Assembly (NCBI RefSeq): GCF_011764545.1
Contig: NZ_AP022870.1
Coordinates: 7,012,001-7,076,000 of the forward strand
Reading direction: 5' to 3'
DNA length: 64,000 bases
Source of the DNA: Phytohabitans flavus
GTDB taxonomy: Bacteria > Actinomycetota > Actinomycetes > Mycobacteriales > Micromonosporaceae
Part shown: positions 8,482 through 16,427 of the stretch, one piece after another
Layout: each line of letters starts with the position of its first letter
Position numbering within the stretch: position 1 is the stretch's first letter
The notes under the pieces: generated by a model
The model's input: only the letters and a program-made list of their open reading frames with translations
Databases searched by the model: none
Told to the model about the DNA's origin: nothing
Made by a program: the position numbers and the translations under genes

Positions 8482-8970
8482 ATGGCGGATCCACTTGTCA
8501 CGGAGGCGCTGAAGAAGGCGGCCGTCGCCTGGGTGTCGGTCGGCGGCGAGCCGGCCCGCGCGCTGTGGTGCCTGCCGATCGACGACGCGCTGTACGTGGT
8601 GAGCGGCCCCGGCGAGCAGGCCGCGCCCGGCCTCGCTGACGCGGCGGAGGCGCGGGTGAGCCTGCGCGGCGACCACGGCGGGCGGATCGTGACCTGGCCG
8701 GCCAAGGTGACGCGGGTCGAGCCGCACAGCGAGGAGTGGACCGTCGTGGCGCCCCAGCTCGCCACCAAGCGGCTGAACGCGCCCGGCCCGGCCACCGCCC
8801 TCGCCGAGCGGTGGGCCGCCGAGTGCGCGGTCAACCGGCTGGCGCCCGCAGGCGACCCGGAGCCGCCGGGGGACGAGTCGGAGGCGGCGCCGCCCCGCGA
8901 GTCGCCCGCCGCGCGGCCCGCGAAGCGCCCCTTCCGCCTCCACCGCGTCCGGGGCGCCACGCGACGCTAG
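8482..8970 (+). CDS. Small flavin/F420-type split-barrel-like protein (tentative)
   Basis: The 162-residue protein has a ~110-residue globular part and a Pro/Glu/Arg-rich tail (PPGDESEAAPPRESPAARP). The beginning (VTEALKKAAVAWVSV, then ALWCLPIDDALYVVSGPGEQ and RVSLRGDHGGRIVTWPAKVTRV) reads like a beta-rich pyridoxamine-phosphate-oxidase-like fold. No catalytic residue can be named, so the fold is a guess. The start is ATG 8482 rather than the ATG at 8471, which lies in another frame. No ribosome site is visible. Confidence 0.5.
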   Translation: MADPLVTEALKKAAVAWVSVGGEPARALWCLPIDDALYVVSGPGEQAAPGLADAAEARVSLRGDHGGRIVTWPAKVTRVEPHSEEWTVVAPQLATKRLNAPGPATALAERWAAECAVNRLAPAGDPEPPGDESEAAPPRESPAARPAKRPFRLHRVRGATRR

Positions 8971-9145
8971 GGTCGAGAGATCTTTCAGGGTCGGGGTCAC
9001 ATTCGATTTCTTAAGATCGGTATTCGCCCCGGTCCGCGTCAGTCACAGACCGTATGCTCCCGCGGGCACCGCGCAGGCCGGCGGCTCGCTGGCGCTCGCC
9101 GAGATCCCCGACCTCCGCTGCCACGTCCGCGTTGGCGTACGCGAG

Positions 9146-9195
9146 AGATCGTGGTATCCAACTGCCCCTCCAGGGGCAACTAGGTACCACGATCT
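9146..9195. repeat. Nested inverted repeat (possible bidirectional terminator)
   Basis: An outer 11-bp perfect arm pair (AGATCGTGGTA at 9146-9156 and TACCACGATCT at 9185-9195) encloses an inner 7-bp pair (TGCCCCT/AGGGGCA around CC). It lies between the convergent genes ending at 8970 and 9506. It could terminate both, or be the end of a mobile remnant. No U-run follows. Confidence 0.5.
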
Positions 9196-9375
9196 GCCAG
9201 ACGCCGTCCCGTCGTAGCGCCGATCAAGGGGAAACCGAGCGCCCTTCGGGCGCATGTCTGCCGTGGATGGACCCCCGCCCAACCGCCGAGCCAGGCCAAA
9301 GGTTGGGCTTGGACCTCGGACCTAGCAGCCAAGGTCGCGGTCGGCCGACCACGACCCAGGGGTGAGCTTGCCCAA

Positions 9376-9435
9376 CCGCGGAGGGTGAGGCCGCGGGAGC
9401 GACGGTCTGGACCACCGCGGGCATCGCGGTAGCTC
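9376..9435 (+). repeat. Solo copy of the terminal repeat of the 54.2-kb element (family A)
   Basis: The stretch from CCGCGGAGGGTGAGGCCG to GCATCGCGGTAGCTC matches the right terminal repeat at 54424-54481 with only a few differences (GAGGCCGCGGGAGCGACGG is identical). No matching left end is visible nearby, so this is a truncated or degraded copy. Confidence 0.65.
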
Positions 9436-9505
9436 GACTTCCTTGATTTTGGATATTTATCCGCGACCAAGACGCCGAGGCCACCGCGACTCCAAAGCTC
9501 TCTAG

Positions 9506-10357
9506 TCACGGCACGTTGATCCGGCCATCCGCGACCGGCACCACCTGGCCGGTCACGGTGGCCTTCACCGCCACGCCGCCCGCCGCCGTCACCGTACAGT
9601 CCAGTATGGACGGACGGTGGATCTCGGCGCCCTGCCGGACGGAGTACGCCGACTCGCCCTCGCCGGCCAGCAGCCCGCTCGTCACCAGCCACACGCCCAA
9701 GCCGAGCGCGGCCGAGCCCGTGGCCGGATCCTCAGCGACGCCGACACCGGGGGCGAACATCCGCACGTGCGCGGTGCTCGTGGCCGCGTCCCACGCCACG
9801 ATCGTCACGCTGTCGACCCTCTCCCGGGCCGCCGCGCTGTGGTTGGGCACCGCGCGGGCCACCGCGTCGGGGTGCACCGCCAGGTAGGGGAAGTCGATGC
9901 CGCACCCGGCCATCCGCGGCGGCGGGCCGACGAAGTCCGCCGCGGCCAACCCGGCGACGGCGAGCAGGGGCGCGGGGTCGATCTCAGGGCCGACCGACGG
10001 AACGCCGCCGGTGAGGGTGGCCCGGCCGTCCGCCGCCACCTCGATCGGCAGCAGGCCGGCGCCGCACTCCTGGATCACCCGGCCCGGCCCGCCGGCCTGG
10101 ACGACCGCGGCGCCAACGCTGGGGTGACCGGCGAACGGCAGCTCTACCTTCGGCGTGAAGATCCGCGCGCGGTACGTGGCTGCGGCCGGGTCGGTGGGCG
10201 GCAGGACGAACACGGTTTCCGAGAGGTTGAACTCCCGTGCAATCGCCTGGAGTTGATCGGTGGAGAGCGCCTGGGCGCCGAAGACCACCGCGAGGGGGTT
10301 ACCGGTGAAGGCCCGGTCGGTGAAGACGTCAACGATCTGGTAGTCCAAGGTCGACAT
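9506..10357 (-). CDS. PhzF-family isomerase-like protein
   Basis: The 283-residue protein has the PhzF/DapF-like double-domain fold. It shows VFTDRAFTGNPLAVV near the N-terminus, the catalytic Glu in FNLSETVF, the second-strand motif LPFAGHPSVGAA and the C-terminal AEDPATGSAALGLG. The last three are family hallmarks. The start is ATG 10357; the frame runs to 10450, but those 31 residues overlap the divergent gene at 10390 and are not conserved-looking. No phenazine genes are nearby, so this is one of the many stand-alone PhzF homologues of unknown substrate. Confidence 0.88.
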   Translation of the reverse strand: MSTLDYQIVDVFTDRAFTGNPLAVVFGAQALSTDQLQAIAREFNLSETVFVLPPTDPAAATYRARIFTPKVELPFAGHPSVGAAVVQAGGPGRVIQECGAGLLPIEVAADGRATLTGGVPSVGPEIDPAPLLAVAGLAAADFVGPPPRMAGCGIDFPYLAVHPDAVARAVPNHSAAARERVDSVTIVAWDAATSTAHVRMFAPGVGVAEDPATGSAALGLGVWLVTSGLLAGEGESAYSVRQGAEIHRPSILDCTVTAAGGVAVKATVTGQVVPVADGRINVP

Positions 10358-10389
10358 GCCTCCGCAGCCTATGGCACTACGCTGATCTG

Positions 10390-11650
10390 GTGACCACGGC
10401 GACCAGGGTGTACGTCGCCCGGCTCGCCGGGCTCCCCGTGTTCGACCCAAGCGGCGACCAGGTCGGCCGGGTCCGGGACGCGGTCGTGCGGCTGCGTACG
10501 ACCAACCGCCCGCCCCAGGCTGTCGGCCTGGTCGCGGAGATGCCGCTGCGCCGCCGGATCTTCCTGCCCATGGGACGCGTGACCTCGATTCACGCGGACG
10601 CAGTGGAGCTCGGTACCGGCACGCTCAACCTACGCCGCTTCGAAAAGCGCCCCAACGAGCTGCTGGTCCTCGAAGACCTCCTGGACCGCCGGGTCACGGT
10701 CGAGCCGGACGAGGTGCCGGGCGTCGTGGTCGACGTGGCGATGGAGCCGAACCGGCAGCGTGAGTGGTCGCTCGTCCGCGTCGCGGTACGCCAGCACGCA
10801 GGCCGCCTCGCCCGCCGCGGCCACCTGCGGGAGGTCGACTGGGCGCGCGCCCGGGGCCTGATCGGGGTACCGGACACGCAGGGCACCGCCAACCTGCTCG
10901 CGCTTCTGGAGGGCATGCGCCCCGCCGACCTGGCCAACGCGCTCCAGGACATGACCGACGGGCGGCGCAACGAGGTGGCCGCCGCGCTGGATGACGAGCG
11001 CCTCGCCGACGTGCTGGGTGAGCTGCCCGAACACGACCAGGTCGAGATCCTCGCCGGGCTCGACCGCGAGCGGGCGGCGGACGTGCTGGAGGAGATGGAC
11101 CCGGACGACGCCGCCGACCTGCTCGCCGAGCTACCTCGCGCGGAGCAGGGAGGTGCTCTTCGAGCTGATGGAGCCGGAGGAGGCCAACCCGGTCCGCCAG
11201 CTGATGAAGTACCACAAGGGGACGGCCGGCAGCGTGATGACGTCGGAGCCGGTGATCCTGACGCCGGACAGCACGGTGGCCGAGGCACTGGCCCGCATCC
11301 GCGAGCCCCAGCTGCCGCCCGCCGTGGCCGCGCAGGTCTTCGTGACCCGGGCGCCGATGGCCACGCCCACCGGGCGGTACCTGGGCATCGTCCACTTTCA
11401 GCGGCTGCTGCGGGAGCCGCCGGCCGAGATCCTCGGCGGGGTGCTGGACAGCGGGATAGACCCGCTCCGGCCGGAGACGCCGCTGGTGGAAGTGACCCGG
11501 CGGATGGCGACGTACGATCTTGTCGCGCTGCCTGTGGTCGACGGCGCCAACCGGCTTGTCGGCGCGGTCACCGTCGACGACGTCCTCGACCACTCCCTGC
11601 CGCCGGACTGGCGCGACCGGGACACCGCTCCGGGAGGTGCCGGTGGCTGA
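10390..11650 (+). CDS. PRC-barrel/MgtE N-terminal/CBS-domain protein, broken by one frameshift
   Basis: The first frame gives a PRC-barrel-like start (VYVARLAGLPVFDPSGDQVG) and an MgtE N-terminal helical domain (ALLEGMRPADLANALQDM, ILAGLDRERAADVLEEMDPD). A second frame from about 11150 continues VLFELMEPEEANPV, TAGSVMTSEPVILTPD and two CBS motifs, ending VDDVLDHSLPPDWRDRD. One extra G in GCAGGGAGG (11146-11154) explains the break. The product of about 420 residues has no MgtE membrane domain, so it is a regulatory relative and not a Mg channel. As recalled, M. tuberculosis Rv1232c is similar. GTG 10390 follows TACGCT (10378-10383) by 6 bases, which suggests leaderless initiation. Confidence 0.8.
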
Positions 11651-12194
11651 CACATCCCGCCCTGGCCGGCTGGACCAGCCCCGCGAGCCGCGCCGGTTCC
11701 GCATGCCGCGCTTCAACCCGGAGGCCTTCGGGCAGTTGTCCGAGGGCATCGCCCGGTACATGGGTACGGCGAAGTTCCTGGTCTACATGACCGTGGTGAT
11801 CCTGCTGTGGCTCGGCTGGAACGCGCTGGCCCCGGCTGGTCTGCGCTTCGACCCGTACACGTTCACGTTCCTGACGCTGATGCTCTCGCTACAGGCGTCG
11901 TACGCGGCCCCGCTGATCCTGCTCGCGCAGAACCGGCAGGCCGACCGCGACCGCGTGGCCCTGGAGCAGGATCGGCGGCGAGCGGAGATGCAGAAGGCGG
12001 ACACCGAGTACCTGACACGCGAGATCGCGGCGCTGCGGATCGCGCTCGGCGAGGTGGCGACGCGCGACTTCGTCCGGTCGGAGCTACAGCGGCTGACCGA
12101 GGAGATCGCGGAATCGCAGAAACGCGCTCGCAAGGCCAAGAAGAAGGTCCCGTCCGAGCCTTACGACGACGAGGTCGACAGCGACCAGCCCTGA
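11643..12194 (+). CDS. DUF1003 inner-membrane protein
   Basis: The 183-residue protein has two membrane helices, roughly 40-60 and 72-95 (TAKFLVYMTVVILLWLGWNA, then FTFLTLMLSLQASYAAPLILLAQ). The DUF1003 signature NRQADRDRVALEQDRRRAE follows, then a basic, probably coiled-coil tail. GTG 11643 overlaps the stop of the CBS gene by 8 bp, so the two are translationally coupled and probably act together. The same pairing is known from mycobacteria (Rv1231c-Rv1232c area, from memory). Function is unknown. Confidence 0.85.
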   Translation: MADTSRPGRLDQPREPRRFRMPRFNPEAFGQLSEGIARYMGTAKFLVYMTVVILLWLGWNALAPAGLRFDPYTFTFLTLMLSLQASYAAPLILLAQNRQADRDRVALEQDRRRAEMQKADTEYLTREIAALRIALGEVATRDFVRSELQRLTEEIAESQKRARKAKKKVPSEPYDDEVDSDQP

Positions 12195-12234
12195 GCGGCC
12201 GCCAGCCCTGGAAAGGGCGGCACCGCGCAGCGGT

Positions 12235-12362
12235 CCAGAAAGGGTGGCGCCGCGCGCCGCACTGAGAGCGCTGTGGCTGGGCGCGCGGCGTTCTACACAC
12301 GGAGGCCCTGGAAAAGGGTGGCGCCGCGCGCCTCAAGGGGCTAGGCGCGCGGCGTTCTACAA
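12235..12362. repeat. Two tandem GC-rich hairpin units downstream of the DUF1003 gene
   Basis: Two units of about 60 bp share AAAGGGTGGCGCCGCGCGCC ... GGCGCGCGGCGTTCTACA. Each unit contains the same perfect 11-bp stem, CGCCGCGCGCC/GGCGCGCGGCG (12248-12258 with 12280-12290; 12322-12332 with 12344-12354). A third, partial unit (CCCTGGAAAGGGCGGCACC) begins near 12206. The whole 12195-12511 gap before mrp has no gene. Tandem terminators are one reading, though T-runs are weak (TTCTAC). Confidence 0.6.
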
Positions 12363-12511
12363 CGATCGTCGCACCTCAGGGGGTACGGAGTCCAGACGGA
12401 AACCGACAATATCCAAAAAGACCACACAGGACCGGCGAGTGACTTAAAATGCACGCCTCCGCCCGCCGATACATGCGATTCAGGGGTATGCACCGACGTA
12501 GCATGGCGTAC

Positions 12512-13652
12512 ATGTCCGCACCGGTAAGCACAATCGAGGAAGCGGTGCAGGCCGCTCTCGCCACCGTCGACGACCCGGAGATCCGCCGCCCGATCACCGA
12601 TCTCGGCATGGTCCGCTCCGCCACAGTCGACGCGTCCGGCGCGGTGAAGGTCGAGTTGCTGCTCACGGTCGCCGGCTGCCCGCTGCGCGACAAGCTCCGG
12701 ACGGACATCACCGCCGCGGTCAGCGCCGTGCCGGGCGTGACCGCAGTCGAGATCGACTTCGGTGTGATGAGCCAGGAGCAGCGGCAGGAGCTACAGAGCC
12801 GGCTGCGCGGCGGTTCTACGCCCGAGCCGGTGATCCCGTTCGCCCAGCCCGGCTCGCGCACCCGGGTGTATGCGGTGGCAAGCGGCAAGGGCGGCGTCGG
12901 CAAGTCCAGCGTGACGGTCAACCTGGCGGCCGCGCTGGCCGCCCGCGGCCTCTCGGTCGGCGTGGTCGACGCGGACATCTACGGGCACTCGGTGCCCCGC
13001 ATGCTCGGCGCGGACGGCAAGCCCACCCGCGTGGAAGACATGATCATGCCGCCCCAGGCGCACGGCGTGAAGGTCATCTCGATCGGCATGTTCACCGCCG
13101 GCAACGCCGCGGTCGTGTGGCGCGGGCCGATGCTGCACCGGGCGCTTCAGCAGTTCCTCGCCGACGTGTACTGGGGCGACCTCGACGTGCTGCTGCTCGA
13201 CCTCCCCCGGGCACCGGCGACGTGGCGATCTCGCTGGCTCAGCTGCTGCCCAACGCCGAGATCCTGGTGGTGACCACCCCGCAGACCGCGGCCGCCGAGG
13301 TGGCCGAGCGGGCCGGCGCGATCGCGCTACAGACCCACCAGCGCCTTGTCGGTGTGGTGGAGAATATGTCCTGGCTGGAGCTGCCCACCGGCGAGCGGAT
13401 GGAGATCTTCGGCGCGGGCGGGGGGCCACGGTCGCCGAGTCGCTCACCCGCGTGGTGGGCGCCGAGGTGCCACTGCTGGGTCAGATACCGTTGGACACCC
13501 GCGTGCGGGAGGCGGGCGACGCCGGCCGGCCGATCGTGCTGGAGGCGCCGGAAGCGCCGGCCTCGGTCGCGCTGCGGGACGTGGCCGACCGCCTCGCTCT
13601 ACGCCGTGAGTCGCTGGTCGGCAAGCCGCTCGGCCTGCGCCCGTCCCGCTAG
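12512..13652 (+). CDS. mrp: Mrp/ApbC-type iron-sulfur cluster carrier ATPase, two one-base gaps
   Basis: An N-terminal MIP18/DUF59 domain (AALATVDDPEIRRPITDLGM) precedes the P-loop ATPase with the deviant Walker A YAVASGKGGVGKSSVTVN. The frame breaks at LLLDLP and again at FGAGGG. One extra C in C5 (13204-13208) gives LLDLPPGTGDVAISL, and one extra G in G6 (13420-13425) gives GAGGGATVAESLTRVVG. After both repairs the protein runs about 380 residues to LVGKPLGLRPSR. ATG 12512 follows TAGCAT (12499-12504) by 7 bases. The family assembles and delivers Fe-S clusters in the cytosol. The TAG stop lies inside the CTAG at the edge of a mobile element. Confidence 0.85.
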
Positions 13653-13744
13653 GGCCTGTTTCATAACGTTTGTCGAGGCGAGCCGGAGTCCAGGCGGCTT
13701 CTGGGCCCGGCGCAGCCCGACAAGGATCTTGAAGCAGGCCCGAG
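13649..13744. mobile_element. Collapsed 96-bp copy of the CTAG-flanked MITE (family B)
   Basis: The left end GGGCCTGTTTCATAACG and right end GATCTTGAAGCAGGCCC match the two ends of the element at 38653-38894. Here the interior is missing, so the two terminal repeats are fused. The left CTAG supplies the stop codon of mrp; the right flank is CGAG. It is non-coding and would need a transposase elsewhere in the genome. Confidence 0.7.
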
Positions 13745-13760
13745 GTCCGGGGTGGCCGCC

Positions 13761-14176
13761 TCAGGTCGCGTCGATGTCGAACCTGTGCGGCCGAGTCGCC
13801 GGCGTAGTCGCGGGCGCGGGCGCGGGGCCGGGGTGTGGATGTCGACCGACGCTGCCACGTCGTTGATCTCGTCCTTGACGCCGTTGAGGTCGGACTTGAC
13901 CGTGTCGTAAATGCCCCGCAGCGGCTTGCGCAGCTTCTCTTCGTCTTCCTCGCTGAGCAGGTGCTTGCGGATGAACGCCTTCGGGTGCAGGTCTTCGAGC
14001 TGGATGTCGGTGCCCAGCTCGCGGCTCAGGTCACCAGTGGCGTTTCGGGCCATGTTGCGCAGATTGCGCACCATGCGAAGGCCGTCGGAGATCACGTTGG
14101 GCAGCTTGTCGCCGAAGATGAGCAGGGCGAGCAGCAGGAGGGCGCCGATCTCCCACCAGTTGAGGTTTTCGAACAC
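13761..14176 (-). CDS. tatB: Sec-independent protein translocase TatB, one probable frameshift in the tail
   Basis: The protein starts at GTG 14176 with the TatA/B hallmark: a short hydrophobic helix followed by Phe-Gly and an amphipathic helix (WWEIGALLLLALLIFGDKLP, then VISDGLRMVRNLRNMARNAT). The longer acidic tail (LHPKAFIRKHLLSEEDEEKL) marks TatB over TatA. The raw frame runs on into the mobile element, to 13661. One extra G in the G4 run at 13824-13827 instead gives PAPAPATTPATRPHRFDIDAT and a stop at 13761, a natural TatB end. It acts in twin-arginine export, recognising folded cargo with TatC at the membrane. HtrA lies upstream on the same strand. Confidence 0.85.
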
Positions 14177-14238
14177 GCCAGGACCCCTCTCGTGCGCCGG
14201 CGCAGAGAGCCCACACGCCGGCCAAGAATGACCCTACT

Positions 14239-14311
14239 GGCGGTCTGGCGGTGCGACCAGCGTCGTGTGGCCAATCCCTGAGCCGGCGGTTCAGCTGGCG
14301 GGCTCGCTCAC
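14239..14311 (-). repeat. Family C repeat starting at the htrA stop codon
   Basis: Read on the minus strand, the repeat begins GTGAGCGAGC, which contains the TGA stop of the HtrA gene, and ends near CCGCCAGACCGCC. It matches 61785-61855 closely (GCCAGCGTCGTGTG, CCCTGAGCC) and part of 38739-38800. It fills the gap between the HtrA gene and tatB and has no coding content. Confidence 0.65.
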
Positions 14312-15603
14312 TTCGCGTCCGCCGCCAAGGTGACGGACGCCGTCTGCTTGGAGTTTCCCCGGCGGTACTCGATCGTCACCACGGCGCCCGGCGCATACTT
14401 GCGGACGAGGGCGATCAGGTCGGTACCCTCCTCCACTGGCCGCCCGTCGAGCTTTGTGATCACGTCGCCGGCACGGATGCCAGCCGCAGCCGCTGGACCG
14501 CCGGGGTCGACGGCGCCGAGCCGGGCGCCGCCACCGGGGTTGCGGCCACTGCTGTCGACCTGGGCGCCGATGACCGTGCGGCGGGCTTTGCCGGTGTCGA
14601 TGATGTCCTGTGCCACCCGCTTTGCCTGGTTGATCGGGATGGCGAACGCGAGCCCGATGTTGCCGGCCTGCTGCTCGTCGACCGCCAGCGACTTGATCAC
14701 CGAGTTGACGCCCACGACCCGGCCGCCGCCGTCGACCAGCGGACCGCCCGAGTTGCCCTGGTTGACCGCGGCGTCGGTCTGGATGGCCGCGTAGTAGCGG
14801 ACCTGACCGCCGGGCTCGCCGGACTGGATGGTGCGGTCGAGCGCGCTGACGATGCCAGCGGTGACCGTGTTGGCGAGCGCGAGCGGAGAGCCGAACGCGA
14901 GCACCGGGTCGCCGACCGCGATGGCCTCCGAGTCGCCGAACTCGACCGGCACGAGGTTGGGCCGCGACACCTTGATGACCGCGATGTCCGATTCCGCGTC
15001 GTGCCCCACGATCGAGCCGGACGCGGTCGAGCCGTCGTTGAAGACCACCGTGGCGCCGCCGGTCGCGCCCTCGACCACGTGGTCGTTCGTGATCACATAT
15101 CCATCGGCGCTTGCCACGAAGCCGGAACCGATGCTGGACCCGCCTTTGGTGGCCGCCCGCACGGTCACGACGCTGGGCGCCACGCGCTCGGCCACTCCAG
15201 CGAGCGAGTCTGGCGGGCGCTGCGCGGCCGCGGGTGCCTCGCCGGGGTCACCGCCAAGCACGGTGCCACCGATGCCCCCGCGCACCGCCAAGGCATACCC
15301 GAGCGAACCGCCGAGCGCGCCGGCCAGCAGCGCCGAGAACATCGCGATGAAGAGCACCGACGTCATCCCGCGCCGCGGTACCGCGTCCGGGTCGGTGACC
15401 GGCTCGGGCGCCGCGCCCGGGCTCGGCGGCGTTGGCAGCACCACGGCGGCCGGTGCCCGCGGATCTCGCCACGGGTCGCCGAGCGCGTCGGACCACCAGG
15501 GTGAACCGGCATCGTGAGGGGTCACCGGCGGCCTCGCCGACGGCGGCGAAGTCGCCGGCGTCGCGGTGCCGTCGGGCTGGTGCCAGTGCCAGCCGTCCGT
15601 CAC
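14308..15603 (-). CDS. HtrA-like membrane-anchored serine protease with PDZ domain
   Basis: The 431-residue protein has a cytoplasmic Pro/Asp-rich N-terminus of about 80 residues. One membrane span follows (TSVLFIAMFSALLAGALGG), then a trypsin-like domain and a C-terminal PDZ domain. The triad is visible: His in VITNDHVVEG, Asp in HDAESDIAVIKV and Ser in NQGNSGGPLVDGG. The PDZ part includes AAAAGIRAGDVITKLDGRPV. It probably degrades misfolded proteins outside the membrane. In M. tuberculosis the matching gene lies beside tatB, sigE and rseA; here tatB is next door but sigE-rseA is absent. GTG 15603 is the start. Confidence 0.88.
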   Translation of the reverse strand: MTDGWHWHQPDGTATPATSPPSARPPVTPHDAGSPWWSDALGDPWRDPRAPAAVVLPTPPSPGAAPEPVTDPDAVPRRGMTSVLFIAMFSALLAGALGGSLGYALAVRGGIGGTVLGGDPGEAPAAAQRPPDSLAGVAERVAPSVVTVRAATKGGSSIGSGFVASADGYVITNDHVVEGATGGATVVFNDGSTASGSIVGHDAESDIAVIKVSRPNLVPVEFGDSEAIAVGDPVLAFGSPLALANTVTAGIVSALDRTIQSGEPGGQVRYYAAIQTDAAVNQGNSGGPLVDGGGRVVGVNSVIKSLAVDEQQAGNIGLAFAIPINQAKRVAQDIIDTGKARRTVIGAQVDSSGRNPGGGARLGAVDPGGPAAAAGIRAGDVITKLDGRPVEEGTDLIALVRKYAPGAVVTIEYRRGNSKQTASVTLAADAK

Positions 15604-15758
15604 GTTCGCAGCCTCTCAGTCGGTACTTCGGTCCATCCAGGATGGCATGGATATCCCAGAAGCATTCAGTGGATGCGCCGGCTCCCGTTCCGATACCCGG
15701 GCCCGTAGGCTGTTACTCCGACCGGCACCCGGCATACCCCGACCGACATCCCCGCAGC

Positions 15759-15773
15759 AGGAGGTCCACCATC
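15759..15773 (+). promoter_or_regulatory. Strong Shine-Dalgarno pointing at an ATC start codon
   Basis: AGGAGG at 15759-15764 is followed after 6 bases by ATC at 15771. No ATG, GTG or TTG occurs in the methyltransferase frame at a usable distance; the nearest in-frame ATG is at 15643. The site therefore decides the start and implies a rare ATC initiation, or a base error at this codon. Confidence 0.5.
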
Positions 15774-16427
15774 GCCACGGTCGCACGCTTCGACGGCCTT
15801 ACGACCGCCCAGGCGCTCCACTTCGCCGAGGGGTACGTTGCCGAGGACATCGTCCTGCAGACCGCGCGCACGCTCGCCCGTGAGGTGGGGCTGGAGCCGG
15901 TCGCGCCCAGCTCGGGAGCGGCCTTGCGCCTGCTCGCGGCGGCCGGCGGGGCCCGCGCGGTGGTCGAGATCGGCACCGGCACGGGCGTGAGCGGCGTGTG
16001 GCTGCTGCGCGGCATGCGGTCAGACGGGGTGCTGACCACGATCGATCTGGAAAACGAGCACCAGCGCATCGCGCGGCGGATCTTCCAGGAGGCGGGCTTC
16101 GCCTCTTCGCGCACCCGGATCATCACCGGCCGGGCCCTCGACGTGCTCCCCCGGCTGGCCGACGGCGCCTACGACATGATCTTTGTGGATGCCGACCCGG
16201 CCGAGTACGGTGCCTGCGTCGATGCCGCCCTCCGCCTGCTCCGCCCGGCAGGTGTGCTGGCGCTCAACGGCGCGCTGGCCGGTGGCCGGATCGGCGACCC
16301 TGCCGCCCGCGACCTCGACACCGTGACGATCCGCGAGGTGGTGAAGGCGGTACGGGAAAGCGAGGAGTGGATCCCGGCGCTGATCCCGGCCGGCGACGGC
16401 CTACTCGCCGCCGTCAAGCACGCCTGA
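15771..16427 (+). CDS. O-methyltransferase, SAM-dependent (Rv1220c-like)
   Basis: From the ATC at 15771 the product is 218 residues, matching family-3 O-methyltransferases of the Rv1220c/CCoAOMT type. The SAM motif I is VVEIGTGTGVSGVWLL, followed by LTTIDLENEHQRIAR and the metal/SAM region MIFVDADPAEYGACV. The N-terminal FAEGYVAEDIVLQTARTLA is also typical. The upstream neighbour is the divergent HtrA gene. Its 3' end overlaps the convergent pepA by 27 bp. The methyl acceptor is unknown. The start codon is discussed in the preceding entry; it makes automatic callers extend or truncate the gene. Confidence 0.82.
   Translation: MATVARFDGLTTAQALHFAEGYVAEDIVLQTARTLAREVGLEPVAPSSGAALRLLAAAGGARAVVEIGTGTGVSGVWLLRGMRSDGVLTTIDLENEHQRIARRIFQEAGFASSRTRIITGRALDVLPRLADGAYDMIFVDADPAEYGACVDAALRLLRPAGVLALNGALAGGRIGDPAARDLDTVTIREVVKAVRESEEWIPALIPAGDGLLAAVKHA

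Larger units (their letters stand above)
8971..9505. other. Gene-free region between convergent genes, with repeat remnants
   Basis: There is no credible coding frame in 535 bp. The segment holds a nested palindrome (9146-9195). It also holds a block sharing pieces with the element at 54209-54491: CGCCGATCAAGGG near 9219, a CGCCCTTCGGGCG hairpin near 9240, and the terminal repeat at 9376-9435. The short frames here read the repeat and not a protein. Confidence 0.6.

Noticed and set aside
9506..10357. Phenazine biosynthesis cluster suggested by PhzF
   Set aside because: No phz partners are near, and single PhzF homologues are common in actinobacteria.
12206..12362. CRISPR array in the repeated hairpins
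   Set aside because: Only two full units exist, the spacers are not uniform, and no cas genes are near.
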